Assembly (NCBI GenBank): GCA_031285605.1 | Contig: JAITVW010000056.1 | Location: forward strand, 1 to 9,783 | Source: Fusobacteriales bacterium | GTDB lineage: Bacteria > Fusobacteriota > Fusobacteriia > Fusobacteriales > Leptotrichiaceae | DNA: 9,783 nt | Reading direction: 5' to 3' | Part shown: positions 1 through 6,087 of the stretch, in pieces | Layout of the letters: each line of letters begins with the position of its first letter | Numbering within the stretch: position 1 is the first letter of the stretch | Made by a program: the position numbers and the translations under genes | Notes under the pieces: generated by a model | Told to the model about the DNA's origin: nothing | Databases searched by the model: none | The model's input: only the letters and a program-made list of their open reading frames with translations

Positions 1-193
1 CTTTTTTATTTTTTTCGGCTGCCATTTCTTCTAGATCTTTTTCTTCCTCGTCTTCAGGATTATAATCTTTTATATCAACTATTCCGTTTGTAGATTTTAT
101 TTCATTTAAATATTCTTCCTGAATTTTTTTTGTTTCTTGCTCCATATCAAAGTTATTATTAGATTCATTGGCCTTTAAATTCTTTTTTTCCAT
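1..193 (-). CDS. Probable tail assembly chaperone, N-terminal part (partial at window edge)
   Basis: An open frame starts with ATG at 193 and stays open for 64 codons to the left edge, so only the N-terminus is visible. A ribosome binding site, GAGAGGGG, lies just upstream of the ATG. The visible protein begins MEKKNLKANESNNNFD and is highly charged, rich in Glu, Asp and Lys, with no membrane segment and no enzymatic motif. It starts 28 bp downstream of the tail tube stop, in the same operon. In contractile phages and PBSX-like elements (xkdK-xkdM-xkdN-xkdO order) the gene after the tube encodes a small acidic tail assembly chaperone, followed by the tape measure. The assignment rests on that position and on composition, not on sequence recognition. 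It could instead be any small tail protein. Confidence 0.5.
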   Translation of the reverse strand, partial: MEKKNLKANESNNNFDMEQETKKIQEEYLNEIKSTNGIVDIKDYNPEDEEEKDLEEMAAEKNKK

Positions 194-221
194 TTTTTCC
201 CCTCTCAAACTATTCTAATTT

Positions 222-659
222 TTATAGATAAACTATCGCTCTGCTGTCAGTTTTAAATTCCCATGTTCTCGCTTCTAAAGCACCGTCTTTCTTGTGACTT
301 ATAGATGATGGCTTTGTTATAATAGCTCCAGGGTAAGTAATTACAGAATTATTATTATTATCCTTTACCACTATAGTAAGGCTGTAGTTGGGTTTTAATG
401 CAGCTACAGTTTGATAAAACATACTTAATGTTTTTTCTTCGCTGGTTCCGTATCCTAAAGCAAGAGTAAAAGTATATTCATTATTTGTATTCGCAATATT
501 TATTGTCTGTCCACAGCTTAAAGCTACTGATTGTACAGCTTCTTCTTTTTTCTCGTCTTTGAAACCATCTTCATGATAGCAGTCAAATTTTAAAACTCCT
601 CCTGGCAGGTCATTGGAAACCATAGTTATATGTACATTGCTCCAGTTATAAGTAATCAT
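222..659 (-). CDS. Contractile tail tube protein
   Basis: A 145-residue protein, the usual size for a myophage inner tube subunit. It is predicted to be mostly beta-strand, with no Cys cluster, signal peptide or membrane helix. The C-terminal stretch (about 125-145, including ARTWEFKTDSRAIVYL) looks like the closing strand of a tube-fold protein. The ATG shares its A with the TAA of the sheath gene (TAATG at 661-657), so translation of sheath and tube is tightly coupled. In contractile tails the subunits assemble as hexameric rings around the tape measure and form the rigid tube driven through the target envelope. The call combines size, fold impression and the sheath-tube order, which is nearly invariant. 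A different small tail structural protein is the main alternative. Confidence 0.65.
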   Translation of the reverse strand: MITYNWSNVHITMVSNDLPGGVLKFDCYHEDGFKDEKKEEAVQSVALSCGQTINIANTNNEYTFTLALGYGTSEEKTLSMFYQTVAALKPNYSLTIVVKDNNNNSVITYPGAIITKPSSISHKKDGALEARTWEFKTDSRAIVYL

Positions 660-1792
660 TATTTATTACCTCCTAATACAAGTTCTCCTGTTTGTGAAAT
701 ATATCCAGAAACATCTACATGTCTCACGCCGTCCAGTAAAGTATGAAAATATCTGAATTTAAAATCAGAATTTCTGATATCTTCATCTGACGGGAATTGT
801 AATTCTACCTTACCTAACAAATAGTTAATGGTATTTCCATCTGAATCTGTTTTACTTTCAATAGCGAAAGGATCTCCGTTGACAGATTTTGCAATTCCCA
901 TGTTTTTAGCAGTAAAAACAACCCCTTTTATTACAGCTTCTATCATTTCAAAACCGCTTTGATTAACAGGAATCTTATCAATTTCTATCTGCAGTCTTGT
1001 AAGTCTTTCTTTTAATGTCCACAGCTCCCATAATTTATAAAGGTGTAGTTCCACAGGCTCGCCGTTATTGGCAAGACCATTCTGTATATGGAATTTTCCT
1101 CTTATAGGATTGGAAATAAAATTCAGACCGGCATTTTTCATGGTAACCTGTTCAGTTTTTGTAAAATCCGGCTGTCTTACTCCTTTTACCTCGGTAGAGT
1201 GAACAATATACGATCCTAAATCTCTGTTTCTCATTCTTGCCCATGTAATAGCATCTACATTATCAATATTCTCATCATTATCAGCTATAAAAGCGGTAAT
1301 ATTTGCTGCTGCATAAGCGGCTCTGAAGGCTTCTATATCTGTTAAAGTGTTATTTATCTTATCAAACTGAATAAAAAGGTGCTTTGAATCAACTAACGGC
1401 TTAAAAGCAGCAGCCCATTTTTTAGCGTTTTCCAGATTAACCACATCAAGTATAAGAATAGAGTAGTTTAATGCAGCCGGTTCATTTTCATACTTTTCCA
1501 TAATTCTTTCAGGTGTAAGATTAACAGCATCAGCAGATACATCTACACCATAAACTATAATTGTGTCTATTCCTCCCTGAGCCAGAGCATCAGCCGCTTT
1601 TTTATACATAACATCAGAAGTGGTAAAACCTAATTCCAGTAAATCAGCCGCTTCGGTAATGATAGTAGGTTCCACGTCTTTTACAGTGGATAAAAACAGT
1701 GCATCTCTAGGATCCTGTACGTAACTCTTTGAGTATTTTGTCTCAACTTTTACAGTATTTAAAAAGTTTAAAGTAGGCTTATATATTGCCAT
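659..1792 (-). CDS. Contractile tail sheath protein
   Basis: A 377-residue protein. The mid-to-C-terminal part follows the sheath pattern: a sentence-like run VTMKNAGLNFISNPIRG near 218-234 (the 'new/constant gene product, G-rich turn' region), then HIQNGLANNGEPVELH. Next comes an amphipathic stretch with WELWTLKERLTRLQIEI, then KIPVNQSGFEMIEAVI, and a final beta region ending FRYFHTLLDGVRHVDVSGYI, where sheath subunits hand strands to their neighbours. The N-terminal half is an alpha/beta insertion domain with Rossmann-like strands (DTIIVYGVDV; YSILILDVV). The start is ATG at 1792 behind a strong GAGGGGG site and overlaps the upstream gene by 14 bp. The sheath contracts to drive the tube through the target cell envelope. 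At 377 residues it is on the short side, as in tailocin and small myophage sheaths. Confidence 0.8.
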   Translation of the reverse strand: MAIYKPTLNFLNTVKVETKYSKSYVQDPRDALFLSTVKDVEPTIITEAADLLELGFTTSDVMYKKAADALAQGGIDTIIVYGVDVSADAVNLTPERIMEKYENEPAALNYSILILDVVNLENAKKWAAAFKPLVDSKHLFIQFDKINNTLTDIEAFRAAYAAANITAFIADNDENIDNVDAITWARMRNRDLGSYIVHSTEVKGVRQPDFTKTEQVTMKNAGLNFISNPIRGKFHIQNGLANNGEPVELHLYKLWELWTLKERLTRLQIEIDKIPVNQSGFEMIEAVIKGVVFTAKNMGIAKSVNGDPFAIESKTDSDGNTINYLLGKVELQFPSDEDIRNSDFKFRYFHTLLDGVRHVDVSGYISQTGELVLGGNK

Positions 1793-2249
1793 TTGTATAT
1801 TCCCCCTCGTAAATAAAATTAAATGTTAAAATCTGTTTGAACCATTTTTGATCATTCTGAATAAAATTGGAATTTTGAATAGGAGTGATGTTTTTTATAT
1901 TCTTTTCCAGTTTATTATGAGAATTTGAAAATCTTTTGGTAATTTCTCTGTCATTTGAAATATAGAGCATAAGATCACCAAGGTTCACTGACTCATCTCT
2001 GGTTTGAAGAGTAACAGAAGATTCAAAAACCAGATTGTATATAGATTTATCATTACTTAAATAATTAATAAATCCTTCATATGTTTTGGAGAGTCTTACA
2101 GAGTACAGAATAATTGAATCATTATTCTGTATATCTGATTTGTCGGTAAAGTCATCATCATAAACATGGGCGTCGGTAATATTGACATTTTCCAGAATAA
2201 GTGTTTTGGCTTCACCTTTCAGTAATTTTGTAATATCAAAAGTATTCAA
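1779..2249 (-). CDS. Probable tail terminator / tail completion protein
   Basis: A 156-residue protein whose start codon is TTG at 2249, read from the sequence: AAAGGAG ends 7 bases upstream and no ATG lies nearby in frame. Its 3' end overlaps the sheath start by 14 bp, indicating coupled translation. The C-terminal section (WFKQILTFNFIYEG at about 136-149) resembles the strand-rich end of small phage neck/terminator proteins that have a 'phage neck terminator gp12-like' fold. I infer this from position and pattern only. In contractile tails the gene directly upstream of the sheath commonly encodes the terminator that caps the tube and sheath and sets tail length. If the element is a tailocin this would be the head-proximal cap. 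No catalytic motif or membrane helix is visible. Confidence 0.45.
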   Translation of the reverse strand: MNTFDITKLLKGEAKTLILENVNITDAHVYDDDFTDKSDIQNNDSIILYSVRLSKTYEGFINYLSNDKSIYNLVFESSVTLQTRDESVNLGDLMLYISNDREITKRFSNSHNKLEKNIKNITPIQNSNFIQNDQKWFKQILTFNFIYEGEYTNGNI

Positions 2250-2303
2250 TGCTTTTCTCCTTTCAAAAATTAGAGAATTCAGCTTTCTAAACAGTCAAGT
2301 GAA

Positions 2304-2702
2304 CTATGATCCGTTTAAAATTTCATTTTTAAATATTTCCAGACTAGATTTAAAAGTCAGAATATTTTTTTCCAATTCCTTTTCATCCATATCAAAATGA
2401 ACTATGATATGTTTTTTGAAGCACATATTAACCATATGCTTTTCCATCAGGTCTCTTTTAATGATTTCTAGATTAATAATTCGGAGTTCTTTTTCTTTTT
2501 TTGTAAGAAGAACATTTTTTTCTTTTAGAAGTGTCTTAAAATCCCTTATTTCTTTTCGGGCATGACCTAATTGTGATTTTAGTGAATGACGTTCTTTTTC
2601 AAGAAATGCCACCTTTTTTTCTGAGGTTTTACATGAATTTGTCATAAATTCATCATAAATATGAACTTTTTTTATTTTTTCCGAGAAAGCGCTTTCTGAC
2701 AT
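2304..2702 (-). CDS. Coiled-coil protein of unknown function, first gene of the tail operon
   Basis: I do not recognise this 132-residue protein. The ATG at 2702 follows a perfect AGGAGG site 5 bases upstream. Residues about 25-80 are almost entirely Lys, Glu, Arg and Leu with heptad spacing (KKVAFLEKERHSLKSQLGHARKE, continuing to about 80 but not quoted further), so a long coiled coil is expected. The C-terminal part, about 100-132, is a second short helical region. There is no membrane segment and no signal peptide. It is the first gene after the 329-bp non-coding gap, and 54 bp separate it from the probable tail terminator gene. That places it as the first cistron of the tail structural operon. 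A scaffold, regulatory or connector role is possible but nothing in the sequence decides it. Confidence 0.75.
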   Translation of the reverse strand: MSESAFSEKIKKVHIYDEFMTNSCKTSEKKVAFLEKERHSLKSQLGHARKEIRDFKTLLKEKNVLLTKKEKELRIINLEIIKRDLMEKHMVNMCFKKHIIVHFDMDEKELEKNILTFKSSLEIFKNEILNGS

Positions 2703-3031
2703 ATTTTCCTCCTGAATTTAAGACTGTATGAAGAAAATTTTTAGTTAATCATGGAAGAGAAGTGAAAAAAATTTCTTCAGGGACATTCCTGTGTTTTGGA
2801 CATTTTTAAAACAAAACTGAGTAAATTCATATTTATTTTAAAACTGTCATATTGAAATGATATATGAATAAGTCAGAATAAAAGGTATGCAAAGTGCTTA
2901 ATTTTCTGAAGATAATTAAGCGATGAGAATAACTTTTATCCCTTCTCACTATATAGTAAAAAGACAACTAAATAGTTTACACCGAAAATTTTTGCTGTTC
3001 TTAATATATACAGATTAGTAAACCAAATAGT
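2703..3031. other. 329-bp non-coding gap between lysis and tail genes; control region
   Basis: No convincing gene lies here on either strand. It holds most of two tandem 37-bp promoter-like repeats (2945-2981 and 3000-3036, listed separately). It also has a perfect inverted repeat GCTTAATT/AATTAAGC at 2896-2903 and 2914-2921 with a 10-base loop. That hairpin has no T-tract on either side, so it is not an obvious intrinsic terminator and could be an attenuator, an operator or a processing site. The size and the sequence order suggest that transcription of the tail operon is set here. Confidence 0.6.
2945..2981 (-). promoter_or_regulatory. Candidate late promoter/activator site, distal copy
   Basis: Read leftward this begins TGTAAACTATTTAGTT and carries TATATAGT 26 bases from its start. 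It matches the copy at 3000-3036 at 27 of 37 positions, including the first 12 bases and the TATATA. A -10-like element at a fixed distance from a conserved upstream block, pointing at the tail operon, suggests a promoter read with the help of a phage-specific factor. There is no canonical TTGACA. Confidence 0.45.
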
Positions 3032-3036
3032 TTACA
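3000..3036 (-). promoter_or_regulatory. Candidate late promoter/activator site, proximal copy
   Basis: Read leftward it begins TGTAAACTATTTGGTTTAC and has TATATA at the same offset as the copy at 2945-2981; the two are 55 bp apart. This copy also forms an inverted repeat, GTAAAC-N6-GTTTAC, typical of a protein-binding site. It overlaps the TAA of the endolysin gene. Confidence 0.45.
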
Positions 3037-3589
3037 GTATAATTTTTCCGAGTAAATTTCCTGATTTATCAAAGAGTTCGATCTCTTTTTTGGAAGTATC
3101 TTTAATTTCAGAAAAAGATTTTTGTTTTTTTATTTCCTCTTCAATATCTTTGATAAACCGGTTCCATCTGGGAAGGATTAAATGTGGGCATATTTTTCCG
3201 CTCCATGATTTATGTGTACGGACTTTGTCAATTCCCCAGTTTTTTCTTATCAGAAGATCCGCAATAAGTTCAACAGCCTGTTTTTCGGCAGCAGCTCCTG
3301 CACTATCACATATTTCTATTCCGATACTTGTGAAATTGCCTTCGCCTGTCCCCGCATGATAAGCTATCTCATCAAGGGGAACTGCTTCAATGGCTTCTTT
3401 TCCGTCTGCCACAATATGCCAGCCTGTAGAGGTGGTATTTTCAGGATTATCAAGCCAGCGTCTTTCACTATCAGCACTGCTTTTCGGGTTACCGGTATTA
3501 TGTACGGTGATCCATCTGAAATCCAGTTTTTTTCCGGTTCTCTTTTTGTTAATAGTAAGATGTTTTTTTATTACTTCGTTATACTTCAT
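3032..3589 (-). CDS. N-acetylmuramoyl-L-alanine amidase (endolysin)
   Basis: A 185-residue zinc amidase of the Amidase_2 / T7-lysozyme type that cuts the bond between MurNAc and the stem peptide, opening the cell wall for particle release. Visible landmarks are ITVHNTGNP with zinc ligand H30, GWHIVADG (57-58) where T7 lysozyme has its Tyr, AYHAG with H78, IGIEIC (89-94), and THKSWSGKICPH with ligands H126 and C134 and catalytic-type Lys K132. The H-to-C spacing of 8 matches T7 lysozyme. Residues about 145-185 form a charged linker and a short strand-rich tail, perhaps a vestigial wall-binding end. No signal peptide is present, so a holin is needed. ATG at 3589 follows AAAGGAG. It lies directly downstream of the sigma-like gene and upstream of the tail operon, as in R-type pyocin clusters. 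Confidence 0.92.
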   Translation of the reverse strand: MKYNEVIKKHLTINKKRTGKKLDFRWITVHNTGNPKSSADSERRWLDNPENTTSTGWHIVADGKEAIEAVPLDEIAYHAGTGEGNFTSIGIEICDSAGAAAEKQAVELIADLLIRKNWGIDKVRTHKSWSGKICPHLILPRWNRFIKDIEEEIKKQKSFSEIKDTSKKEIELFDKSGNLLGKIIL

Positions 3590-3616
3590 AGATTTTCTCC
3601 TTTTTGTATATAATTT

Positions 3617-4042
3617 TTATATTATTTCTTCATAATAGTGTAAAGTTATGTTTTTTCCGGCATAATCAAATTTATCATTTATTTTTTTTACTGTTTTATT
3701 TACCGACTGTCGTGAAACTCCTAATTTTTCCCCTATTTCACTTTGAGTTTCTTTATTTTTATAAAATGAATCATAAATAAAGAATTCCTTTTCATCTAAA
3801 ACAAGCATGGGAATAATTTTCAAAAGTCTGTTTCTGCACAGCTTTTCAAGAAAATCAGTAAAAGTTCCGGTTTCTATTTTTTCATTGATAATTTTTTTCA
3901 GATCGGTAATATTAAGGTCATAAATATCTTCAATGGTTTCTATTTCAATTTCTTCGTGTGTATAAAAGGAATATTCGTCAGAAAATACAAATTCAGAAAT
4001 ATCCTTATCAAAGACTCTATATTCTTTGTATTGTTTTTTCAT
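3617..4042 (-). CDS. Sigma region 4-like helix-turn-helix protein, candidate late-gene activator
   Basis: The start is taken at ATG 4042, giving 141 residues, because AAAGGAG sits 6 bases upstream. A longer frame from 4114 lacks a good site. The C-terminal third has the sigma-70 region 4 pattern: VLDEKEFFIYDSFYKNKETQ followed by the helix-turn-helix SEIGEKLGVSRQSVNK (101-116). The N-terminal 60 residues are acidic and unfamiliar. Such small sigma-like or ArpU/RinA-like phage proteins switch on late genes. The gene overlaps its upstream neighbour by 26 bp and precedes the endolysin by 27 bp, and the tandem promoter-like repeats ahead of the tail operon are a natural target. The activator role is inference; DNA binding through the helix-turn-helix is well supported by the sequence. 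Confidence 0.8.
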   Translation of the reverse strand: MKKQYKEYRVFDKDISEFVFSDEYSFYTHEEIEIETIEDIYDLNITDLKKIINEKIETGTFTDFLEKLCRNRLLKIIPMLVLDEKEFFIYDSFYKNKETQSEIGEKLGVSRQSVNKTVKKINDKFDYAGKNITLHYYEEII

Positions 4043-4235
4043 CGCTTTCTCCTTTATGAAAGTAAGGATTACCATCGGGATTGGATTTTTTTTCAAGAAT
4101 TTTGATTCTTTCATTCAGGTTTTCAAGTATTTCTACAAGTTCATCATTAACAATGTATTTTTTTTCAATAGTGCTTAGTATAAGAGCAGTAGTTAAAAAT
4201 AAAAATATACATATTACAATTGTTATTGCAAGCAT
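4017..4235 (-). CDS. Small membrane protein with coiled coil, holin candidate
   Basis: A 72-residue protein starting at ATG 4235 behind GGAGGT. Residues 2-22 are a strongly hydrophobic helix (LAITIVICIFLFLTTALIL), followed by a charged helix with heptads at about 28-52 (VEILENLNERIKILEKK) and a polar tail. Only one membrane segment is visible. It sits two genes ahead of the endolysin, which has no signal peptide, and its 3' end contains the ribosome binding site of the sigma-like gene, so the two are translationally coupled. Position suggests a lysis role as a holin or accessory membrane protein. XhlA-type proteins have a coiled coil and one helix, but in the opposite order. No family was recognised, so the lysis role is a hypothesis. 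Confidence 0.6.
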   Translation of the reverse strand: MLAITIVICIFLFLTTALILSTIEKKYIVNDELVEILENLNERIKILEKKSNPDGNPYFHKGESDEKTIQRI

Positions 4236-4267
4236 AGCTTTTACCTCCGTTTTTTTATTTGATAATT

Positions 4268-5056
4268 TTAGATTTTGTAACTTTTATGTGTCATCAGAAT
4301 ACCAAATTTATCAGTTCTGTGAAGCTCTATTTCCAGCCATCTGCCGCCTGTAGATTCCGGGATTTCAGTGATTGTTTCATTATTTTTCTTCTTATAATAT
4401 GAAGGTGTTCTTAATTCCAGAATTTCTTTATGAAGTATTTCATTTTTTGAATTTAAAGTTTCGATAATACGACTGTGTTCATAGTCGCTGTTTTTACCAA
4501 AAAGCCAGATAACATCTGCACCGTCAATTTTTTCGGCAAGTCTGCTGTGCTGGATTTTACCTTTGGTAACAGGTGATTTAGTTTTTCCCTCATCAGAAAA
4601 AATTCTGTATTTATAGACGGAGTGACCCATTTGAAAATTGAAAGTAAGCCAGTTTTTGACCGGACATATGATAATATTGGTATCCATGCTGTAATTTAAT
4701 CTGCTTATCAGTTTTTTCAAAGGTAGTGTATTTATAAGGTCACTGTCTTTATATGAGATAAAGTCAATATTTTGGGCAAAGGGTTTTAAAAATTCATATG
4801 CAAAATCAATACTAAGATTTTTTTGAAATTCACTTTCAGGATTTCTTTTTGTATAAAAATTTTTATTTTCCTTAAAAAAATCAAGAGTATTTCCATTAAG
4901 TAAAATTCTTGCATTTTTTTCTCTGGCTTCTTTAAGGTGTTTTTCCACTAGTTTTAGATTTTGATGACCTTCTGTAAGATGTATATCACTCATTAGGGCA
5001 AAGAGATATTTTGTTTTTCTTTTGTTTGAAGTATATTTTTTACTGATAGAATTCAT
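4268..5056 (-). CDS. Metallophosphoesterase-fold protein with degenerate active site
   Basis: A 262-residue protein with the calcineurin-like phosphoesterase outline. Motif I is intact (MSDIHL, D24 and H26). Motif II reads NGNTLDFF (54-61), where GDxxD is usual, so the bridging Asp is Asn56. The GNHD/E motif is replaced by YKDSD (102-106). A lone His at MGHSVY (H145) could be motif IV. The final GHTH is replaced by FGKNSD (186-191). With most metal ligands lost it may be inactive or bind ligand without catalysis, unless other residues have taken over. ATG at 5056 follows AAAGGAGG. It leads the lysis block, 32 bp ahead of the small membrane protein. Its role in a tail element is unknown; nuclease-like phage phosphoesterases are the nearest known relatives by motif. 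Confidence 0.7.
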   Translation of the reverse strand: MNSISKKYTSNKRKTKYLFALMSDIHLTEGHQNLKLVEKHLKEAREKNARILLNGNTLDFFKENKNFYTKRNPESEFQKNLSIDFAYEFLKPFAQNIDFISYKDSDLINTLPLKKLISRLNYSMDTNIIICPVKNWLTFNFQMGHSVYKYRIFSDEGKTKSPVTKGKIQHSRLAEKIDGADVIWLFGKNSDYEHSRIIETLNSKNEILHKEILELRTPSYYKKKNNETITEIPESTGGRWLEIELHRTDKFGILMTHKSYKI

Positions 5057-5120
5057 AATTTCCTCCTTTTAATATTATTAAATATTTATTTTCTTTCTCT
5101 TTTTGGGGAATAAAGGATAA

Positions 5121-5174
5121 AAGAAAAAGCGGACCTGCTGCATATTTCTATACAGAAGGTCCGCTTGGGACGCT
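5121..5174 (-). terminator. Conserved hairpin and intrinsic terminator after Com-like copy A
   Basis: Read leftward, AGCGTCCCAAGCGGACCT is followed by a loop and then AGGTCCGCTTTTTCTTTT. The 10-bp stem AAGCGGACCT/AGGTCCGCTT is perfect, and an inner CTG/CAG extends it. The T-run makes it a strong terminator. The CGTCCCAA leader and the loop sequence ATAGAAATATG are also conserved in the second copy (5633-5682), where a plain terminator would only need the stem. Confidence 0.85.
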
Positions 5175-5227
5175 GGTTTTCTGTTTACCAAAATGAATTT
5201 AATTATAAAATCTGATGTTATAGTAAT

Positions 5228-5377
5228 TCAGAGCATTTGATTAAATTTTTTGGTTATAATTCCTACATTTTGAATTTTACATTTTTTACACTTAAAATCA
5301 TACTTTACTTTTCCTTCCACTTCGATTTCCATATGCAGTTTCCCGCAGGTTTTACATCGTATTTCAATTTTTATCAT
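5228..5377 (-). CDS. Com-like zinc ribbon protein, copy A
   Basis: A 49-residue gene. The start is ATG at 5377, 5-6 bases after GCGGGGA. The protein begins MIKIEIRCKTCGKLHMEIEV and has two zinc knuckles, C8-x2-C11 and C30-x2-C33, in the arrangement of the Mu Com family (IRCxxCgKL ... KCxxC). Phage Mu Com is a small zinc protein that binds mRNA near the mom start and allows its translation. Copy B shares 38 of 49 residues, with all four Cys and the core kept, and about nine silent codon changes, which argues that both were under selection for protein sequence. No mom-like modification gene is visible nearby, so the target RNA here is unknown. The gene is followed by a conserved hairpin terminator, which could itself be a target. 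Confidence 0.85.
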   Translation of the reverse strand: MIKIEIRCKTCGKLHMEIEVEGKVKYDFKCKKCKIQNVGIITKKFNQML

Positions 5378-5632
5378 GCTATTCCCCGCTTTCGTTTATT
5401 AATAGAATTAATTTTTTTGTTCATGGAAAATAAAAAACTATATTTTTTAAAATGAAAACATGATGCAAATGAGAACTAACAGTTGATAATAATTATATAT
5501 GAGATATGTGTATATTTTATTATATAAGGGATATATGAAGTGAATGTGAACAAAATTAAATATTTTTTAGAAATTGTCACTTTCTTCAAATTTGTTAGCA
5601 CTATATAAACTTATAAAGATAGTTTCTGTAAT
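5378..5632. other. Spacer between the two Com-like cassettes
   Basis: Very AT-rich, with no gene seen. It holds the conserved leader of copy A (AATAAACGAAAGCGGGGAAT read leftward, matched by AATAAATCGAAAGCGGTGAA before copy B). It also holds a TAGCACTAT at 5596-5604 that recurs in the repressor and leftward-promoter regions. No clear promoter for copy A could be made out, so it may depend on readthrough through the weaker terminator at 5633-5682. Confidence 0.5.
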
Positions 5633-5682
5633 AAAAAGGAACCTTGCACATATTTCTATCCGGGAGATCCGTTTGGGACGCC
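5633..5682 (-). terminator. Conserved hairpin and weaker terminator after Com-like copy B
   Basis: It aligns without gaps to 5125-5174 at 37 of 50 positions. The CGTCCCAA leader and the loop ATAGAAATATG are identical. The stem AAACGGATCT/AGGTTCCTTT has one C-C mismatch and two G-U pairs and ends in five Ts, so it should terminate less efficiently than copy A and may let transcription reach copy A. Confidence 0.7.
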
Positions 5683-5690
5683 GGTATATA

Positions 5691-5840
5691 TTAAGTTGTG
5701 CTGTTAAATTTTTGAGTTATTACTCCTATATTTGTATTTTTACACCTTTTACATTTAAAATCATAATTTACTTTTCCTTCCACTTCAATTTCCATATGCA
5801 ATTTACCACAGGTTTTACAACGTATTTGTATTTTTATCAC
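5691..5840 (-). CDS. Com-like zinc ribbon protein, copy B
   Basis: A 49-residue protein if it starts at GTG 5840, which aligns with the ATG of copy A and lies 6 bases after GGTGA. An in-frame ATG at 5846 would add two residues (MN) but sits one base after that site, so GTG is preferred. The sequence IKIQIRCKTCGKLHMEIEV and the second knuckle CKRC give the C-x2-C, x18, C-x2-C zinc ribbon of the Mu Com family, a translational regulator that acts on mRNA. It differs from copy A mainly after the second knuckle (NTNIGVITQKFNSTT). It is the first gene downstream of the repressor-controlled leftward promoter, with a leader of about 180 nt, and so would be among the first products made on induction. 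Confidence 0.82.
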   Translation of the reverse strand: MIKIQIRCKTCGKLHMEIEVEGKVNYDFKCKRCKNTNIGVITQKFNSTT

Positions 5841-6024
5841 ATTCATTCACCGCTTTCGATTTATTATTTTGTGTGTTAATATATTTAATAATTAATTTAT
5901 TTATTGAATATGATTTTGCCTTTTATCAAAAAAATAAAAATAAAAAATATATTGAAAAAAATTTTTTGAAACAGGAAAAATGTAATTCTAATTCATGGAA
6001 AGGTGAATTTTTGTTGTTAGATAT

Positions 6025-6053
6025 ATAATAGCACTTTTGTTGCTTTTTGTCAA
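6025..6053 (-). promoter_or_regulatory. Strong leftward promoter with embedded operator-like sequence
   Basis: TTGACA (6053-6048) and TATTAT (6030-6025) are separated by exactly 17 bases, and a TGC just before the -10 makes it an extended -10 promoter. Read on the plus strand the spacer holds TAGCACTTTTGTTGCTTTTT, of which TAGCACTWTTGTT recurs at 6851 and TGTTGCTTTTT recurs (on the other strand) over the repressor promoter. Expected start near 6018. It would drive copy B and probably the whole leftward lysis and late block. Confidence 0.8.
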
Positions 6054-6087
6054 TAAAAAATTTATAAACATAATATTTAGATAACTA

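Noticed and set aside
2896..2921. Perfect 8-bp inverted repeat between lysis and tail genes, considered as a terminator
   Set aside because: The arms are AT-rich with a 10-base loop, and no T-run follows on either strand.
2966..3036. TTTACA on the plus strand in both repeats, resembling the -35 of TcdR/UviA-type promoters
   Set aside because: It would point away from the tail operon into the antisense of the endolysin, and no matching -10 lies at the right distance. The leftward reading of the repeats is more consistent.
5057..5120. Search for a promoter ahead of the phosphoesterase-like gene
   Set aside because: No pair of -35 and -10 elements at acceptable spacing was found between the copy A terminator and the gene, so none is annotated.
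5574..5879. 101-codon plus-strand open frame
   Set aside because: It is the antisense of Com-like copy B. It has no ribosome binding site, and the minus-strand frame shows a conserved zinc ribbon with silent substitutions. The similar frame at 5237-5455 is the antisense of copy A.
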